From positions 186,001 through 250,000 of the forward strand of contig NZ_PGFG01000001.1 in assembly GCF_002797735.1 (NCBI RefSeq): a stretch of 64,000 nucleotides of DNA, in the 5' to 3' direction. The notes under the pieces were generated by a model. It was not told the origin of the DNA. It worked only from the letters and a program-made list of their open reading frames with translations, and did no database searches. This document shows, piece after piece, positions 34,593 to 43,734 of this stretch; positions within the stretch are counted from its first letter, which is position 1, and each line of letters starts with the position of its first letter. This stretch comes from Thermoflavifilum aggregans. GTDB lineage: Bacteria > Bacteroidota > Bacteroidia > Chitinophagales > Chitinophagaceae. Made by a program: the position numbers and the translations under genes.

Positions 34593-37500
34593 ATGGAAGC
34601 GAACTATCGGCAAATATTTCAAACCAGTAATCCCGGGAGGTGGAACAGGGTGAAATGGTCTCTGCGGGTGATCATCGCTGTTGCTGTTTTCTTTCTGGTT
34701 GTGTTTTTCATTGCCCTGATAAATGCCACCAATCCTTCGCTTCCCCGCCTGCGCGACAAGAACGAGGTGTACAAGAAAATTTTGAATCCCAATGATCCCA
34801 CCACCTTCATCACCCGGAAAAATTTGCGGTTTCAGAGTTTTCAGCAGTTCATTCAGCATCATCGTTTGCAAAAGTCCGGATATGCGAGCCATAAACATAA
34901 ACTTCCGCTTTCCGGCAGTCAGATCCGGGCAGCTTTTTATGTACCCTGGGATGCCCAGTCGTTTTTCTCGCTGAAGAGCAATGCGGGTAAACTAAACATG
35001 ATTTTTCCGGAATGGATTTTCCTGACACCCGGCGATTCCCTGCAAACCCGTATTGATCCGGCTGCTCTGAAGATTATGCGCGACAGCGGGGTGCGTATTC
35101 TGCCAATTTTTTCCAACCATTTCAGCGATGATTTTGATGGCCGGTCAGTTCATCGGATGCTGCATCACCCTGCCATTGCGCATCGCATCATCCATCAGCT
35201 GAAAGAACTGTTGATCAGCAATCAATTTGCCGGCGTAAATGTGGATCTAGAGAATCTGATAGAAAAAAACAACGATGCGCTGGTAGCCTTCCAGCGTGAA
35301 TTGTATGATTCCCTGCATAAGTCAGGTTTGTTGGTAACCATTGATGTACCTCCGTTTAATGAGGACTATGATTATGGCCGGCTCGCGCGGGCGGCAGATT
35401 ATCTGGTGGTAATGGCCTATGATGAACATGACGATCAGAGTGTGCCGGGACCTATCAGCGATCAGCACTGGGTGGAAGGCGCCGTCAGTGCAATCGAGAA
35501 CCAAGTTCCTTCTCAAAAAATCATTCTGGGATTGGCAGCCTATGGATATGACTGGCCTGAGCAGGCCGAAGCCGCTAATCTCACCTATCAGGAAGCATTG
35601 AGCCTGGCAAAAGAATACCATGCCCACATTGAATTTGACGACGATAGTTACAATCTTCATTTCAGCTATCTGGATGATGATTCCGTGCTCCACCAGGTAT
35701 ATTTCACGGATGCCGCCACCAATTTCAATACCATGCGGTTTGCTGCAGAGGATGGCATGGCGGGGGTTTGTTTCTGGCGGCTGGGTTCGGAAGACAATCG
35801 GCTCTGGAGCTTTTATGATCAGGATCTCAGCGATTCCGCGCTTGCCCGGAAACCGGTTGACTTCAGCAAATTTTCCACCGTGAGTCTTTCCAACGATGTA
35901 GACTATCTGGGGGAAGGAGAAGTGCTGGATGTGCTGGCCACTCCTGAGCCGGGTAAAATAGCTCTTGAGCTTGATACAGGCGATTTGCTTATTGCTGAAC
36001 AGCACTATGAGAGCCTACCTTCGACTTTTGTGATCCGGCAATTTGGAGCAGCAAAGAAAAAGCTGGTTCTCACCTTTGATGATGGTCCCGATCCGCGTTA
36101 TACGCCACGCATTCTCGATATCCTCGAAAAGGAACATGTGCCCGCAGCATTTTTCCTGGTAGGCATCAATGCAGAAAACAATATTCCGCTGGTAAAACGG
36201 GAATTCCGAGATGGATTTGAAATTGGCGACCACACGTTTACCCATCCCAATATTGCTGCGCTTCCACCCCGCCTGGCCGTCTATGAAATACAAGCCACCC
36301 GGCTTCTGATTGAATGCATTACCGGACATTCCACCATTCTGTTCCGGGCTCCGTATAATGCTGATTCAGAGCCTCACCTCATGGTGGAGCTGATACCCGT
36401 GGCAATTGCCCGTAAGCTGAACTATTATACTATTGGAGAAAATATTGATCCGGAGGACTGGGATGTGGATGATGGAGTAAATGCCGATAGCATTTTTAAT
36501 CGGGTGGTGCGCATGCAGGACAGGGGTAACATTATTTTGCTGCATGATGCAGGAGGTAATCGCGAGGCTACCGTGCAGGCATTGCCCCGTATCATCCATT
36601 ATTTCCGAGACCATGGTTATCAGTTTACCACTGTGGGTGACCTGATGGGCAAAACACGGGATGAACTGATGCCGCCGATTAAAAACAAAAAAGATTATTA
36701 CCTCATCAGGCTCAACTACTTTTTTGCCACCTGCACATATTGGATGAACAACCTGCTCTGGGCTCTGTTCATGGTAGGCATTGCTCTTTCCCTGGGCAGG
36801 ATGTTGCTGATGGCTGTGCTGGCCTGGAAAGAAAACAGAAGACGGGCCAGGCAAACGACAGAACCTGAAATCTCCATCAGGCAGCCCCTGGTGAGTGTAG
36901 TCATACCAGCCTACAACGAAGAAGTGAACATTGTGCGTACCATCCGCACCATTCTGGAAAACGATTATCGTCCGCTGGAAATCATATGTGTGGATGATGG
37001 TTCATCAGATCACACACTGGAAGCCATGGAAAAAGCCTATGGCAGCCATCCCCTGGTACATATTTTTACCAAACCCAATGGGGGCAAGGCTTCTGCGTTG
37101 AACTACGGTATTGCTCGCGCTGCGGGTGACTTTGTGGTTTGTATTGATGCCGATACCCAGCTGAAATCAGATGCCATCACGCAGCTGATGCACATGTTTA
37201 CGGATGAATCGGTAGGGGCTGTAGCGGGCAATGTAAAGGTGGGCAATGAAGTGAATATTCTTACCCGCTGGCAGTCCATAGAATACATTACCAGCCAGAA
37301 TTTCGACCGGAGAGCGTTCGACTTGCTGAATTGTATCACAGTGGTACCCGGAGCGATAGGGGCTTTCCGCAAATCGGCCATTCTGGATGCAGGGAGCTTC
37401 ACTTCTGATACGCTTGCTGAGGATTGTGACCTGACGATTCGTATTTTACGAAAAGGATATCGCATCAGGCATTGCCCTCAGGCCATTTCCTATACCGAAG

Positions 37501-37967
37501 CTCCTGAAACCTGGAAAATGCTGTTCAAACAGCGTTTCCGCTGGTGTTTCGGCATTATGCAAAGTTTCTGGAAAAACCGCGACGCCTGCTTTAACAGCCA
37601 ATATGGTACCCTGGGCTGGGTGGCCTTGCCCAACATCCTTATTTTTCAGATATTGCTTCCGTTGCTGGCTCCGCTGGCCGATATTATCCTGGTGTTCGGC
37701 CTGGCTTTTTTAAATATGGAAAGCAAAATCCATATTCTTTCCTATTATCTTATCTTTCTGTTGATTGATGCCGGGGCGGCCCTGCTGGCATTTGCATTTG
37801 AAAAGGCAGATTACAGAAAGCTGATTTGGGTAATTCCCCAGAGACTGGTGTATCGGGTGTTTATGTATGTTGTGGTACTGAAGGCGATGAAAAAGGCTAT
37901 CAAAGGCGAATTGCAGCATTGGGGGGCTCTGAAACGTACAGGTAATGTCCAGGCAGTTCCGGCCTAA
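34593..37967 (+). CDS. Trifunctional glycan enzyme: GH18-like domain, polysaccharide deacetylase, family 2 glycosyltransferase
   Basis: A 1124-residue membrane protein. The start is placed at ATG 34593 (MEANYRQIF); a TTG 36 bases upstream lies inside a hairpin and is unlikely. A transmembrane helix (about 14-36) is followed by a GH18-like glycosidase domain (about 100-410) with GVNVDLENL near 212, in which the catalytic Glu is kept but the first Asp is changed. A NodB polysaccharide deacetylase follows with LTFDDGPD at about 493. After another helix (about 710-735) comes a GT2 domain with VVIPAYNEE (767), DDGSS, a DAD motif and QRFRW (978), then further C-terminal helices. The order glycosidase outside, synthase inside suggests synthesis, modification and release of a beta-linked polysaccharide in one polypeptide. 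The polymer is unknown. Confidence 0.9.
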   Translation: MEANYRQIFQTSNPGRWNRVKWSLRVIIAVAVFFLVVFFIALINATNPSLPRLRDKNEVYKKILNPNDPTTFITRKNLRFQSFQQFIQHHRLQKSGYASHKHKLPLSGSQIRAAFYVPWDAQSFFSLKSNAGKLNMIFPEWIFLTPGDSLQTRIDPAALKIMRDSGVRILPIFSNHFSDDFDGRSVHRMLHHPAIAHRIIHQLKELLISNQFAGVNVDLENLIEKNNDALVAFQRELYDSLHKSGLLVTIDVPPFNEDYDYGRLARAADYLVVMAYDEHDDQSVPGPISDQHWVEGAVSAIENQVPSQKIILGLAAYGYDWPEQAEAANLTYQEALSLAKEYHAHIEFDDDSYNLHFSYLDDDSVLHQVYFTDAATNFNTMRFAAEDGMAGVCFWRLGSEDNRLWSFYDQDLSDSALARKPVDFSKFSTVSLSNDVDYLGEGEVLDVLATPEPGKIALELDTGDLLIAEQHYESLPSTFVIRQFGAAKKKLVLTFDDGPDPRYTPRILDILEKEHVPAAFFLVGINAENNIPLVKREFRDGFEIGDHTFTHPNIAALPPRLAVYEIQATRLLIECITGHSTILFRAPYNADSEPHLMVELIPVAIARKLNYYTIGENIDPEDWDVDDGVNADSIFNRVVRMQDRGNIILLHDAGGNREATVQALPRIIHYFRDHGYQFTTVGDLMGKTRDELMPPIKNKKDYYLIRLNYFFATCTYWMNNLLWALFMVGIALSLGRMLLMAVLAWKENRRRARQTTEPEISIRQPLVSVVIPAYNEEVNIVRTIRTILENDYRPLEIICVDDGSSDHTLEAMEKAYGSHPLVHIFTKPNGGKASALNYGIARAAGDFVVCIDADTQLKSDAITQLMHMFTDESVGAVAGNVKVGNEVNILTRWQSIEYITSQNFDRRAFDLLNCITVVPGAIGAFRKSAILDAGSFTSDTLAEDCDLTIRILRKGYRIRHCPQAISYTEAPETWKMLFKQRFRWCFGIMQSFWKNRDACFNSQYGTLGWVALPNILIFQILLPLLAPLADIILVFGLAFLNMESKIHILSYYLIFLLIDAGAALLAFAFEKADYRKLIWVIPQRLVYRVFMYVVVLKAMKKAIKGELQHWGALKRTGNVQAVPA

Positions 37968-38028
37968 GGCTTTAGCCAGATTCTGAAAGTCTATCTTATC
38001 AAAGGCAAATGGGAAAGCCCATTTCCTG

Positions 38029-38036
38029 TAAATTTG
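38029..38036 (+). promoter_or_regulatory. Candidate -7 element for tatC
   Basis: TAAATTTG matches TAnnTTTG, 20 bases before the ATG at 38057. It supports the choice of 38057 over the earlier in-frame ATG at 38009, which would lie upstream of the transcription start. Confidence 0.5.
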
Positions 38037-38056
38037 CGCAGCCTCAAAAAATATCC

Positions 38057-38902
38057 ATGTTCCGGCAGCTGTTCAAAAACAATCCAGATAAGGCAGAAAT
38101 GTCGTTTTTCGATCACCTGGAGGAATTACGCTGGCATATTATCCGGTCGCTGATTGCTGTTTTGGTAGCTGCCACGCTGGTGTTTATTTTCATTCACCAG
38201 ATTTACAACGATATTATCATGGGCCCAACCCATCCGGAGTTTATTACCTACCGCATTCTTTGCCAGATTGATCGGGCATTGCATCTGGGCAATAAACTTT
38301 GCCTGCAGTCGCTGGATATTCATTTTCAGAATCTGGAAGTGTCGGGGCAATTCATGCTGAGTCTTACTTCTTCCGTAGTTATTGGCGTGATTGTATCCGT
38401 TCCGTATATCCTGTGGGAATTCTGGCGATTCATCAAGCCAGCACTCACACCCCAGGAAATCCGCTATGCCCGGGGTATTGTGTTCTGGACATCCCTGTTG
38501 TTTTTTTTGGGTGTATCATTCGGATATTTTCTGATTGCTCCGTATGCGCTCACCTTTTTTGCCAATTATAAAATCTCCAATCAGTTTGAGAACATCTTCA
38601 CCGTGCAGAGCTATCTGAGCATGCTGTCGCAGCTGGTCATCGGGTTGGGATGCATTTTTGAACTTCCTATTCTGGTTTATTTTCTTACCAAAATCGGATT
38701 GGTTACACCCAAATTTTTGAAAACCTATCGCCGGCATGCCATTCTGGTAATTGTGGTGCTGGCAGCTTTTATTGCACCGCCCGATATCACCAGCCAGCTC
38801 ATCATAGCCTTTCCGCTTTATTTGCTGTATGAATTAAGCATCACCATTTCAGCGCGTGTATTGAAACAGGAAAAGGAAAAAGCCGTTCAGGAATGGTCTT
38901 AA
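38057..38902 (+). CDS. tatC: Sec-independent protein translocase TatC
   Basis: TatC is the receptor for twin-arginine signal peptides. The 281-residue protein has the conserved N-terminus MSFFDHLEELRWHIIRS and six hydrophobic segments, with the conserved LWEFWRFIKPALTPQE region after the second helix. The insertion between helices 1 and 2 (HLGNKLCLQSLDIHFQ) is typical of Bacteroidota. tatA is not adjacent and not seen in the window. The Tat-dependent proteins of the 12199-15435 cluster would use it. The stop overlaps the stop of the convergent sugar-transporter gene. Confidence 0.93.
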   Translation: MFRQLFKNNPDKAEMSFFDHLEELRWHIIRSLIAVLVAATLVFIFIHQIYNDIIMGPTHPEFITYRILCQIDRALHLGNKLCLQSLDIHFQNLEVSGQFMLSLTSSVVIGVIVSVPYILWEFWRFIKPALTPQEIRYARGIVFWTSLLFFLGVSFGYFLIAPYALTFFANYKISNQFENIFTVQSYLSMLSQLVIGLGCIFELPILVYFLTKIGLVTPKFLKTYRRHAILVIVVLAAFIAPPDITSQLIIAFPLYLLYELSITISARVLKQEKEKAVQEWS

Positions 38903-40257
38903 GCCGAGATAGCCGACGGGGTGACGTCAATATGCAGGGCAGCCTGAATTTCTTCCAGTGATTTTCCTTTGGTTTCCGGCAGAAATTGCCATACAAAAAT
39001 CAGTTGCAGGGCCATCATACCGGAAAATATCAGGAAACTGATTCCACCGCCCAGCGTAGCTGCCATCCACGGGAACAGCCAAGAAATAAGGATATCCATG
39101 GTCCAATGGGTGGTGCTGGCAATGGCCTGTCCCTTTGAACGGACTCTGTTGGGAAAAATTTCGGAAATAAATACCCAGATCACGGCTCCCTGAGAAAAAG
39201 CAAAAAATGCAATAAAGCCTATCAGATATCCCATAACTGCAAAACCTCCATGCACCTGATGAAAGAATGCCACGGAGGTGAGACCTAAAAATACAATCAT
39301 CCCAATGGAACCAATGATTAACAGGGTTTTCCTTCCGAAGCGATCGATAAGCGACATGGCTATGAGTGTAAAAATCAGGTTGGTGATACCCACGCACATG
39401 GCCTGAAGAAAGGCCACATCAGCCTGGATGCCGGTCATTTCAAAAATACGGGGTGCATAATACAGAATGGCATTGATGCCCGAAAGCTGGTTAAACATAG
39501 CCAGCAGCATAGCAAACGCAATAGGACGGGCGTATTTTTTCTGCCAGAGTTTTTCCTTCACCAGATTCTCCCGGTGCTGCAGGGAGTTTTTAATCTGCGC
39601 CAGGGCTTCATCCACCTGTTCGGTTTGCAGCAGCAGCAACACTTCCCGGGCTTGCTGAAGGCGATCATGCCCAACGAGCCATCGCGGGCTCTCCGGTATG
39701 GCAAAAACCAGTGCAAAAAAGATAAGTGCCGGCACAGCTTGTACGCCCAGCATCAGGCGCCAGGAGCCGGGTCCGAGGTATTTCATTAGAAAATAGTTGG
39801 ATAAAAAGGCAACCAAAATGCCCACCACCACATTTAACTGGAAAAAGCCCACCAGCCGCCCCCGCAGCCGGGCAGGTGAAATCTCGGAAATGTACATGGG
39901 CCCCACGACAGAAGAAGCTCCCACAGCCAGTCCGCCTAAAAACCGGAATACAATAAAATCAATCCAGTGATGGCTTAAGGCTGTGGCGATGGAAGTGAAG
40001 GCATACAGGAAACCGATCACCTGTAGCATCTTTTTGCGGCCGAATCGTTCTGCGGGACGGCCAGCAAATAAGGCACCGAATGCCGTTCCAAAAAGGGCCG
40101 CCGAAACAGTAAATCCATGCCACAGGTTGCTGAGTTGCCAGAGTTGCTGAATGGTTTTTTCAACTCCGGAAATCACAGCAGTATCAAAGCCAAAGAGAAA
40201 CCCGCCCAGGGCAGCGATCAGGGCATAGCCAACAGCTTTGCGATATGTTGCAAACAT
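38899..40257 (-). CDS. Sugar porter family MFS transporter
   Basis: A 452-residue transporter with twelve predicted membrane helices. Sugar-porter signatures are visible: RFLGGLAVGASSVVGPMYISEISP (the R-x-G-x-G-x-G region followed by PMYISE), the loop GRPAERFGRKK (MFS motif A), PESPRWLVG after helix 6 and PETKGKSLEEI at the C-terminus. Homologues are xylose, arabinose or glucose proton symporters. The nearest sugar-catabolism genes are distant, so the substrate is not indicated. It converges with tatC and diverges from a beta-barrel gene. Confidence 0.92.
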   Translation of the reverse strand: MFATYRKAVGYALIAALGGFLFGFDTAVISGVEKTIQQLWQLSNLWHGFTVSAALFGTAFGALFAGRPAERFGRKKMLQVIGFLYAFTSIATALSHHWIDFIVFRFLGGLAVGASSVVGPMYISEISPARLRGRLVGFFQLNVVVGILVAFLSNYFLMKYLGPGSWRLMLGVQAVPALIFFALVFAIPESPRWLVGHDRLQQAREVLLLLQTEQVDEALAQIKNSLQHRENLVKEKLWQKKYARPIAFAMLLAMFNQLSGINAILYYAPRIFEMTGIQADVAFLQAMCVGITNLIFTLIAMSLIDRFGRKTLLIIGSIGMIVFLGLTSVAFFHQVHGGFAVMGYLIGFIAFFAFSQGAVIWVFISEIFPNRVRSKGQAIASTTHWTMDILISWLFPWMAATLGGGISFLIFSGMMALQLIFVWQFLPETKGKSLEEIQAALHIDVTPSAISA

Positions 40258-40382
40258 ATGAGGAAGTATTAAATGAAACGATTAGGAAAACTAAGCGTTT
40301 TATGCAGAAAATCAAAACAGGGCTTTCGTAGCCCCTTCTTTAATTTCGACAATAGAAAGACAGAAAACTTTCTGATAATCAG

Positions 40383-40390
40383 TACTTTTG
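40383..40390 (+). promoter_or_regulatory. Candidate -7 element for the PorT-like gene
   Basis: TACTTTTG matches TAnnTTTG and lies 79 bases before the ATG at 40469. No TTG is at the canonical distance. Confidence 0.4.
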
Positions 40391-40468
40391 ATGAAGCTTC
40401 CGCACCCGGCCGCACTTCAGGTCGGATGCATGTGAGTTGGATTTCGTTCACCTTTAAAATCATACATC

Positions 40469-41233
40469 ATGCGTGCTTATTGGTCAATGGGTTTTGCCTT
40501 TTGTTTTGTAACGGCAAGCCTTATCGCTTCAGCCCAGAAAAATGATTTGTATTTCGGGGTCCAGGGCGGGTTAAGTATTCCCAACCTGGAGGCAGGGTCA
40601 GGAGCCAGCCCCATCAGCAAAGGATATTCTTCTCGTCTGGGGCCTGATTTCGGCATATTTGCCGATATCCACTTTAGCTCGTTGTTCTCCCTCCAACCTG
40701 GAATTGATTATTCTTCGCAGGGAGGTAAAAAAAATGGCCAGCAGGCTATCGCTGCCAGTCAATTTAATCCACAGGCACCACCTGATGCCTATGTGTATGC
40801 CAATTACAAAAGCGAAGCCAAGCTTAATTACCTGCAGATTCCCGTTCTTGCCAAGTTTGGCTGGGATTTCGGGAAAAAGAAAAACTGGCGTTTTGCCGTA
40901 GATGTAGGCCCATACGTGGGATTTCTGGTATATGCCAAAAATGTGACTTCAGGCTCCAGTCCGGTATATGCTGATCCGCAGGAAACCCAGCAGATTGCTC
41001 CCACGCAGTCTTTTGATGCAAACGAAGATATTAAAGACCAGCTTCACAAGGCCAATGTGGGAGTGCAGGGAGGTGTAGGTCTTCAACTTGATATTCACCG
41101 GCAGGGCTATGTATTTCTGCATGCAGGTGGCAACTATGGTTTTCTCAATATTCAGAAATACGAACAGGATGGGAAAAATCATACCGGAGCTGCCACCATT
41201 CTCATCGGATATGCCATCCGCCTAAATGGATGA
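40469..41233 (+). CDS. PorT-like outer-membrane beta-barrel protein
   Basis: A 254-residue protein with a signal peptide (MRAYWSMGFAFCFVTASLIASAQ) and an eight-stranded barrel-like pattern of alternating residues: LYFGVQGGLSIPN, FSLQPGIDYSSQGGKKN, LNYLQIPVLAKFG, VDVGPYVGFLVYA. This is the outer membrane beta-barrel (OMP_b-brl_2 / PorT) pattern common in Bacteroidota. The function is unknown. It has its own promoter and is followed by a strong bidirectional terminator. Confidence 0.85.
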   Translation: MRAYWSMGFAFCFVTASLIASAQKNDLYFGVQGGLSIPNLEAGSGASPISKGYSSRLGPDFGIFADIHFSSLFSLQPGIDYSSQGGKKNGQQAIAASQFNPQAPPDAYVYANYKSEAKLNYLQIPVLAKFGWDFGKKKNWRFAVDVGPYVGFLVYAKNVTSGSSPVYADPQETQQIAPTQSFDANEDIKDQLHKANVGVQGGVGLQLDIHRQGYVFLHAGGNYGFLNIQKYEQDGKNHTGAATILIGYAIRLNG

Positions 41234-41250
41234 ATCGTTCCGTACAAACT

Positions 41251-41289
41251 AAAATCCCTCAACCATATGCAGTGGTTGAGGGATTTTTT
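41251..41289. terminator. Bidirectional terminator between the barrel and DHS-family genes
   Basis: AAATCCCTCAACCA (41252-41265) pairs with TGGTTGAGGGATTT (41273-41286) over 14 bp, with T-tracts on both strands. It serves the convergent genes on either side. Confidence 0.9.
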
Positions 41290-41302
41290 ATTTCTCTATT
41301 GT

Positions 41303-42277
41303 TTACCAGCCCAGCACCCAGGCAAAACTCAGGGGTGCTACGATGGTGGCATCTGATTCAATGATAAATTTGGGCGTATCGATACCCAGTTTTCCCCAGG
41401 TGATTTTTTCGTTGGGGACGGCTCCGGAATAGGAACCATAGGAAGTGGTAGAATCGGATATTTGGCAGAAATAGCTCCAGAAGGGCACGTCTTTCCAGCC
41501 CAGATCCTGATACATCATTGGGACCACGCAGATCGGGAAATCGCCTGCAATGCCGCCTCCGATCTGGAAAAAGCCCACACCTTTGCCTGAGGAATTGTTC
41601 CGATACCAATCGGCTAAATACATCATGTATTCAATACCGGTTTTCATGATAGAGGGCTGGAGCTCGCCTTTGATGCAGTAAGAGGCGAAAATATTGCCCA
41701 GTGTACTATCTTCCCAGCCAGGAACCACAATGGGCAGGTTTTTTTCTGCAGCGGCCAGCATCCAGCTATCTTTCGGATCAATTTCATAATCAGCTTCCAT
41801 CACTTTGCTCAGCAGCAGCTGGTACATGAATTCATGCGGGAAATAGCGTTCTCCCCTTTCCTGAGCCTGTTTCCAGATTTTTTCAATGTGATGCTGGATG
41901 CGCCGGAAGGCTTCTTCTTCCGGTATGCAGGTATCGGTCACGCGGTTATATCCTTGCTGCAGCAGTTCCCATTCTTCCCGGGGAGTTAAGTCACGATAAT
42001 GAGGCACCCGTTTGTAATGGTTATGTGCCACCAGGTTCATGATATCTTCTTCCAGATTGGCGCCCGTGCAACTGATGATATGCACTTTGTCCTGGCGGAT
42101 CATTTCAGCCAGGGAAATACCCAGCTCGGCCGTACTCATGGCTCCGGCCAGGGTAATCATCATTTTGCCGCCGGCCTGCAAATGGGCTTCATAAGCTTTT
42201 GCAGCATCTACTAATGCCGCTGCATTGAAATGCCGGTAGTGATGTTCGATGAATTGAGAAATAGGACCCTTGGCCAT
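41303..42277 (-). CDS. Deoxyhypusine synthase family protein
   Basis: A 324-residue homologue of deoxyhypusine/homospermidine synthase, an NAD-dependent enzyme that transfers aminobutyl groups from spermidine. NAD-binding features are MITLAGAMSTAELGI, SCTGANLEEDIMNLVAHN, and GGGIAGDFPICV. The catalytic lysine is expected at Lys296 in ITWGKLGID, equivalent to the conserved SWGK of the eukaryotic enzyme, and DATIVAPL follows. Bacteria have no hypusinated eIF5A, so the acceptor must be different, such as a polyamine (homospermidine or a carboxyspermidine-type product) or another protein. The acceptor is not known. No polyamine gene is adjacent. Confidence 0.9.
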   Translation of the reverse strand: MAKGPISQFIEHHYRHFNAAALVDAAKAYEAHLQAGGKMMITLAGAMSTAELGISLAEMIRQDKVHIISCTGANLEEDIMNLVAHNHYKRVPHYRDLTPREEWELLQQGYNRVTDTCIPEEEAFRRIQHHIEKIWKQAQERGERYFPHEFMYQLLLSKVMEADYEIDPKDSWMLAAAEKNLPIVVPGWEDSTLGNIFASYCIKGELQPSIMKTGIEYMMYLADWYRNNSSGKGVGFFQIGGGIAGDFPICVVPMMYQDLGWKDVPFWSYFCQISDSTTSYGSYSGAVPNEKITWGKLGIDTPKFIIESDATIVAPLSFAWVLGW

Positions 42278-42385
42278 CTTGTGATGATTTTGATGCGCAG
42301 CAAAAATAATGATTTATCGGCCAAGACACGAAAACCGCGACAGATACAGATTTGCTTCGGAAGCGAAAAAATGATAAATTCACAG

Positions 42386-42976
42386 ATGAATTTTCTCGCA
42401 CATGCATATCTGTCTTTTTACAATCCGCCTGTACTGGTGGGCAATATGATTGCTGATTTTGTAAAAGGGAAAAAATCCTTAAACCGGTTTCCGGAAACCA
42501 TCCAGGCCGGCATTGTATTGCATCGTGCCATAGATGAATTCACAGATACCCATCCCGTTACCCATCAGGTGCGGGATGTGTTTCGTCTGCATTACGGGTT
42601 ATGCGCTGCACTTTTTGCAGATGTGATTTATGATTATTTTCTGGCCAATGACAGCCATATTTTTAATGAATATTCCCTGCAAACATTTGCACAATACACT
42701 TATCAGACGCTGCATGCCTACCGGCAGTGGTGGCCGGATGATTTTGATCGTGTATTCACGTATATGGAAACCCAGAACTGGTTATGGAATTATCGGACGG
42801 AATCCGGGTTGTTCCGCAGCATGGAGAGCCTCATTCGGCGATTTCATTTAGCACAGGGCATTCAGCCGGCTATTGATGATTTTCACACGCATTATGAAAA
42901 GTTGCAAGGCTGCTATCAGCATTTCTTTCCGGCGCTGCAATCATTTGTCCGGAATTTTCATCCCCTTCACGCATGA
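42386..42976 (+). CDS. Acyl-carrier-protein phosphodiesterase-like protein (AcpH, DUF479)
   Basis: A 196-residue member of the AcpH family, which can release 4'-phosphopantetheine from acyl carrier protein. The start is set at ATG 42386, which gives the typical MNFLAHAYLSF beginning; a longer frame reaches back over the divergent DHS gene and is rejected. Other conserved parts are GNMIADFVKG, AGIVLHRAIDEFTDTHP and FADVIYDYFLA, supplying the His/Asp metal ligands of an HD-like active site. It precedes the DUF2911 gene. Confidence 0.85.
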   Translation: MNFLAHAYLSFYNPPVLVGNMIADFVKGKKSLNRFPETIQAGIVLHRAIDEFTDTHPVTHQVRDVFRLHYGLCAALFADVIYDYFLANDSHIFNEYSLQTFAQYTYQTLHAYRQWWPDDFDRVFTYMETQNWLWNYRTESGLFRSMESLIRRFHLAQGIQPAIDDFHTHYEKLQGCYQHFFPALQSFVRNFHPLHA

Positions 42977-42981
42977 ACCTT

Positions 42982-42989
42982 TATATTTG
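42982..42989 (+). promoter_or_regulatory. Candidate -7 element for the DUF2911 gene
   Basis: TATATTTG matches TAnnTTTG. It lies 34 bases before the ATG at 43024 and supports that start over the earlier in-frame ATG at 42973. Confidence 0.5.
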
Positions 42990-43023
42990 TTATCTATTTC
43001 CATCATCTGAAAACTGCAATGCC

Positions 43024-43602
43024 ATGAAAAAAGTCTTTCTCCTCATCTTCGTGCTCGCCTGCTGCACATGGGCAACCCAAAAAGGTTATGCCCAGCAGGA
43101 CCAGGTTAAATTTCCTCCGCTGGATGTAAGCCCGATGGATATGTCGTATTATCCTCCCAATTATCCGGCGGCCAAACTGCGCGGCAATGCCGGCCAGCTA
43201 ATCATGCGGGTTATTTACAGCCGGCCGCAGAAAAAAGGCCGTACTATTTTTGGCGGATTGGAGCCATTTGGTAAAGTAGATCGTTTGGGTGCCAATGAAG
43301 CAGATGAATTGGATGTATTTTCACCTGTAACCATTGGTGGTAAAACCTTGCAGCCCGGGAGGTATACTTTTTATGCCATTTTTCAACCTGATAAGTGGAC
43401 ATTTATCGTTAATTCCGAAACTGATACCTGGGGCGCTTTTGGCTATGATCCCCAAAAAGATATTGTGCGGGTGGATGTACCTGTACAGCATCTGAGCGAG
43501 CCCGTAGAAGCCCTGAGTATGGTATTTCAGAAAACCGACAAGGGTGCTGATCTGGTAATTGGATGGGATACTACGATGGTGCGGGTACCTTTTACATTTT
43601 GA
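43024..43602 (+). CDS. DUF2911 family protein, secreted
   Basis: A 192-residue protein with a signal peptide (MKKVFLLIFVLACCTWA...GYAQ). The rest matches DUF2911: DVSPMDMSYYPPNYP, LIMRVIYSRPQKKGRTIFGGLEPFGKVDRLGANEADELDVF, then LQPGRYTFYAIFQPDKWTFIVN. The fold is a beta-sandwich of unknown function, found mainly in Bacteroidota and usually secreted. It has its own promoter and is followed by a strong terminator. Confidence 0.9.
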   Translation: MKKVFLLIFVLACCTWATQKGYAQQDQVKFPPLDVSPMDMSYYPPNYPAAKLRGNAGQLIMRVIYSRPQKKGRTIFGGLEPFGKVDRLGANEADELDVFSPVTIGGKTLQPGRYTFYAIFQPDKWTFIVNSETDTWGAFGYDPQKDIVRVDVPVQHLSEPVEALSMVFQKTDKGADLVIGWDTTMVRVPFTF

Positions 43603-43627
43603 GCGTTCTTTGCAAGAAACGGATATA

Positions 43628-43657
43628 CCCATTCCATACGATATGGAATGGGTTTTT
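43628..43657 (+). terminator. Intrinsic terminator after the DUF2911 gene
   Basis: CCCATTCCATA (43628-43638) pairs perfectly with TATGGAATGGG (43642-43652) with a 3-base loop, followed by TTTTTCGTTTTT. It lies 26 bases past the stop codon. Confidence 0.9.
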
Positions 43658-43734
43658 CGTTTTTATCTGAAAATGAATAAATCTTATTGCATTAAACAAA
43701 ATCAGCAGTATTGTTTCATGCTACATATTATCCT

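Noticed and set aside
40320-40345. Five-bp GGGCT/AGCCC hairpin upstream of the PorT-like gene
   Set aside because: Stem too short and no gene on either strand clearly needs a terminator there.
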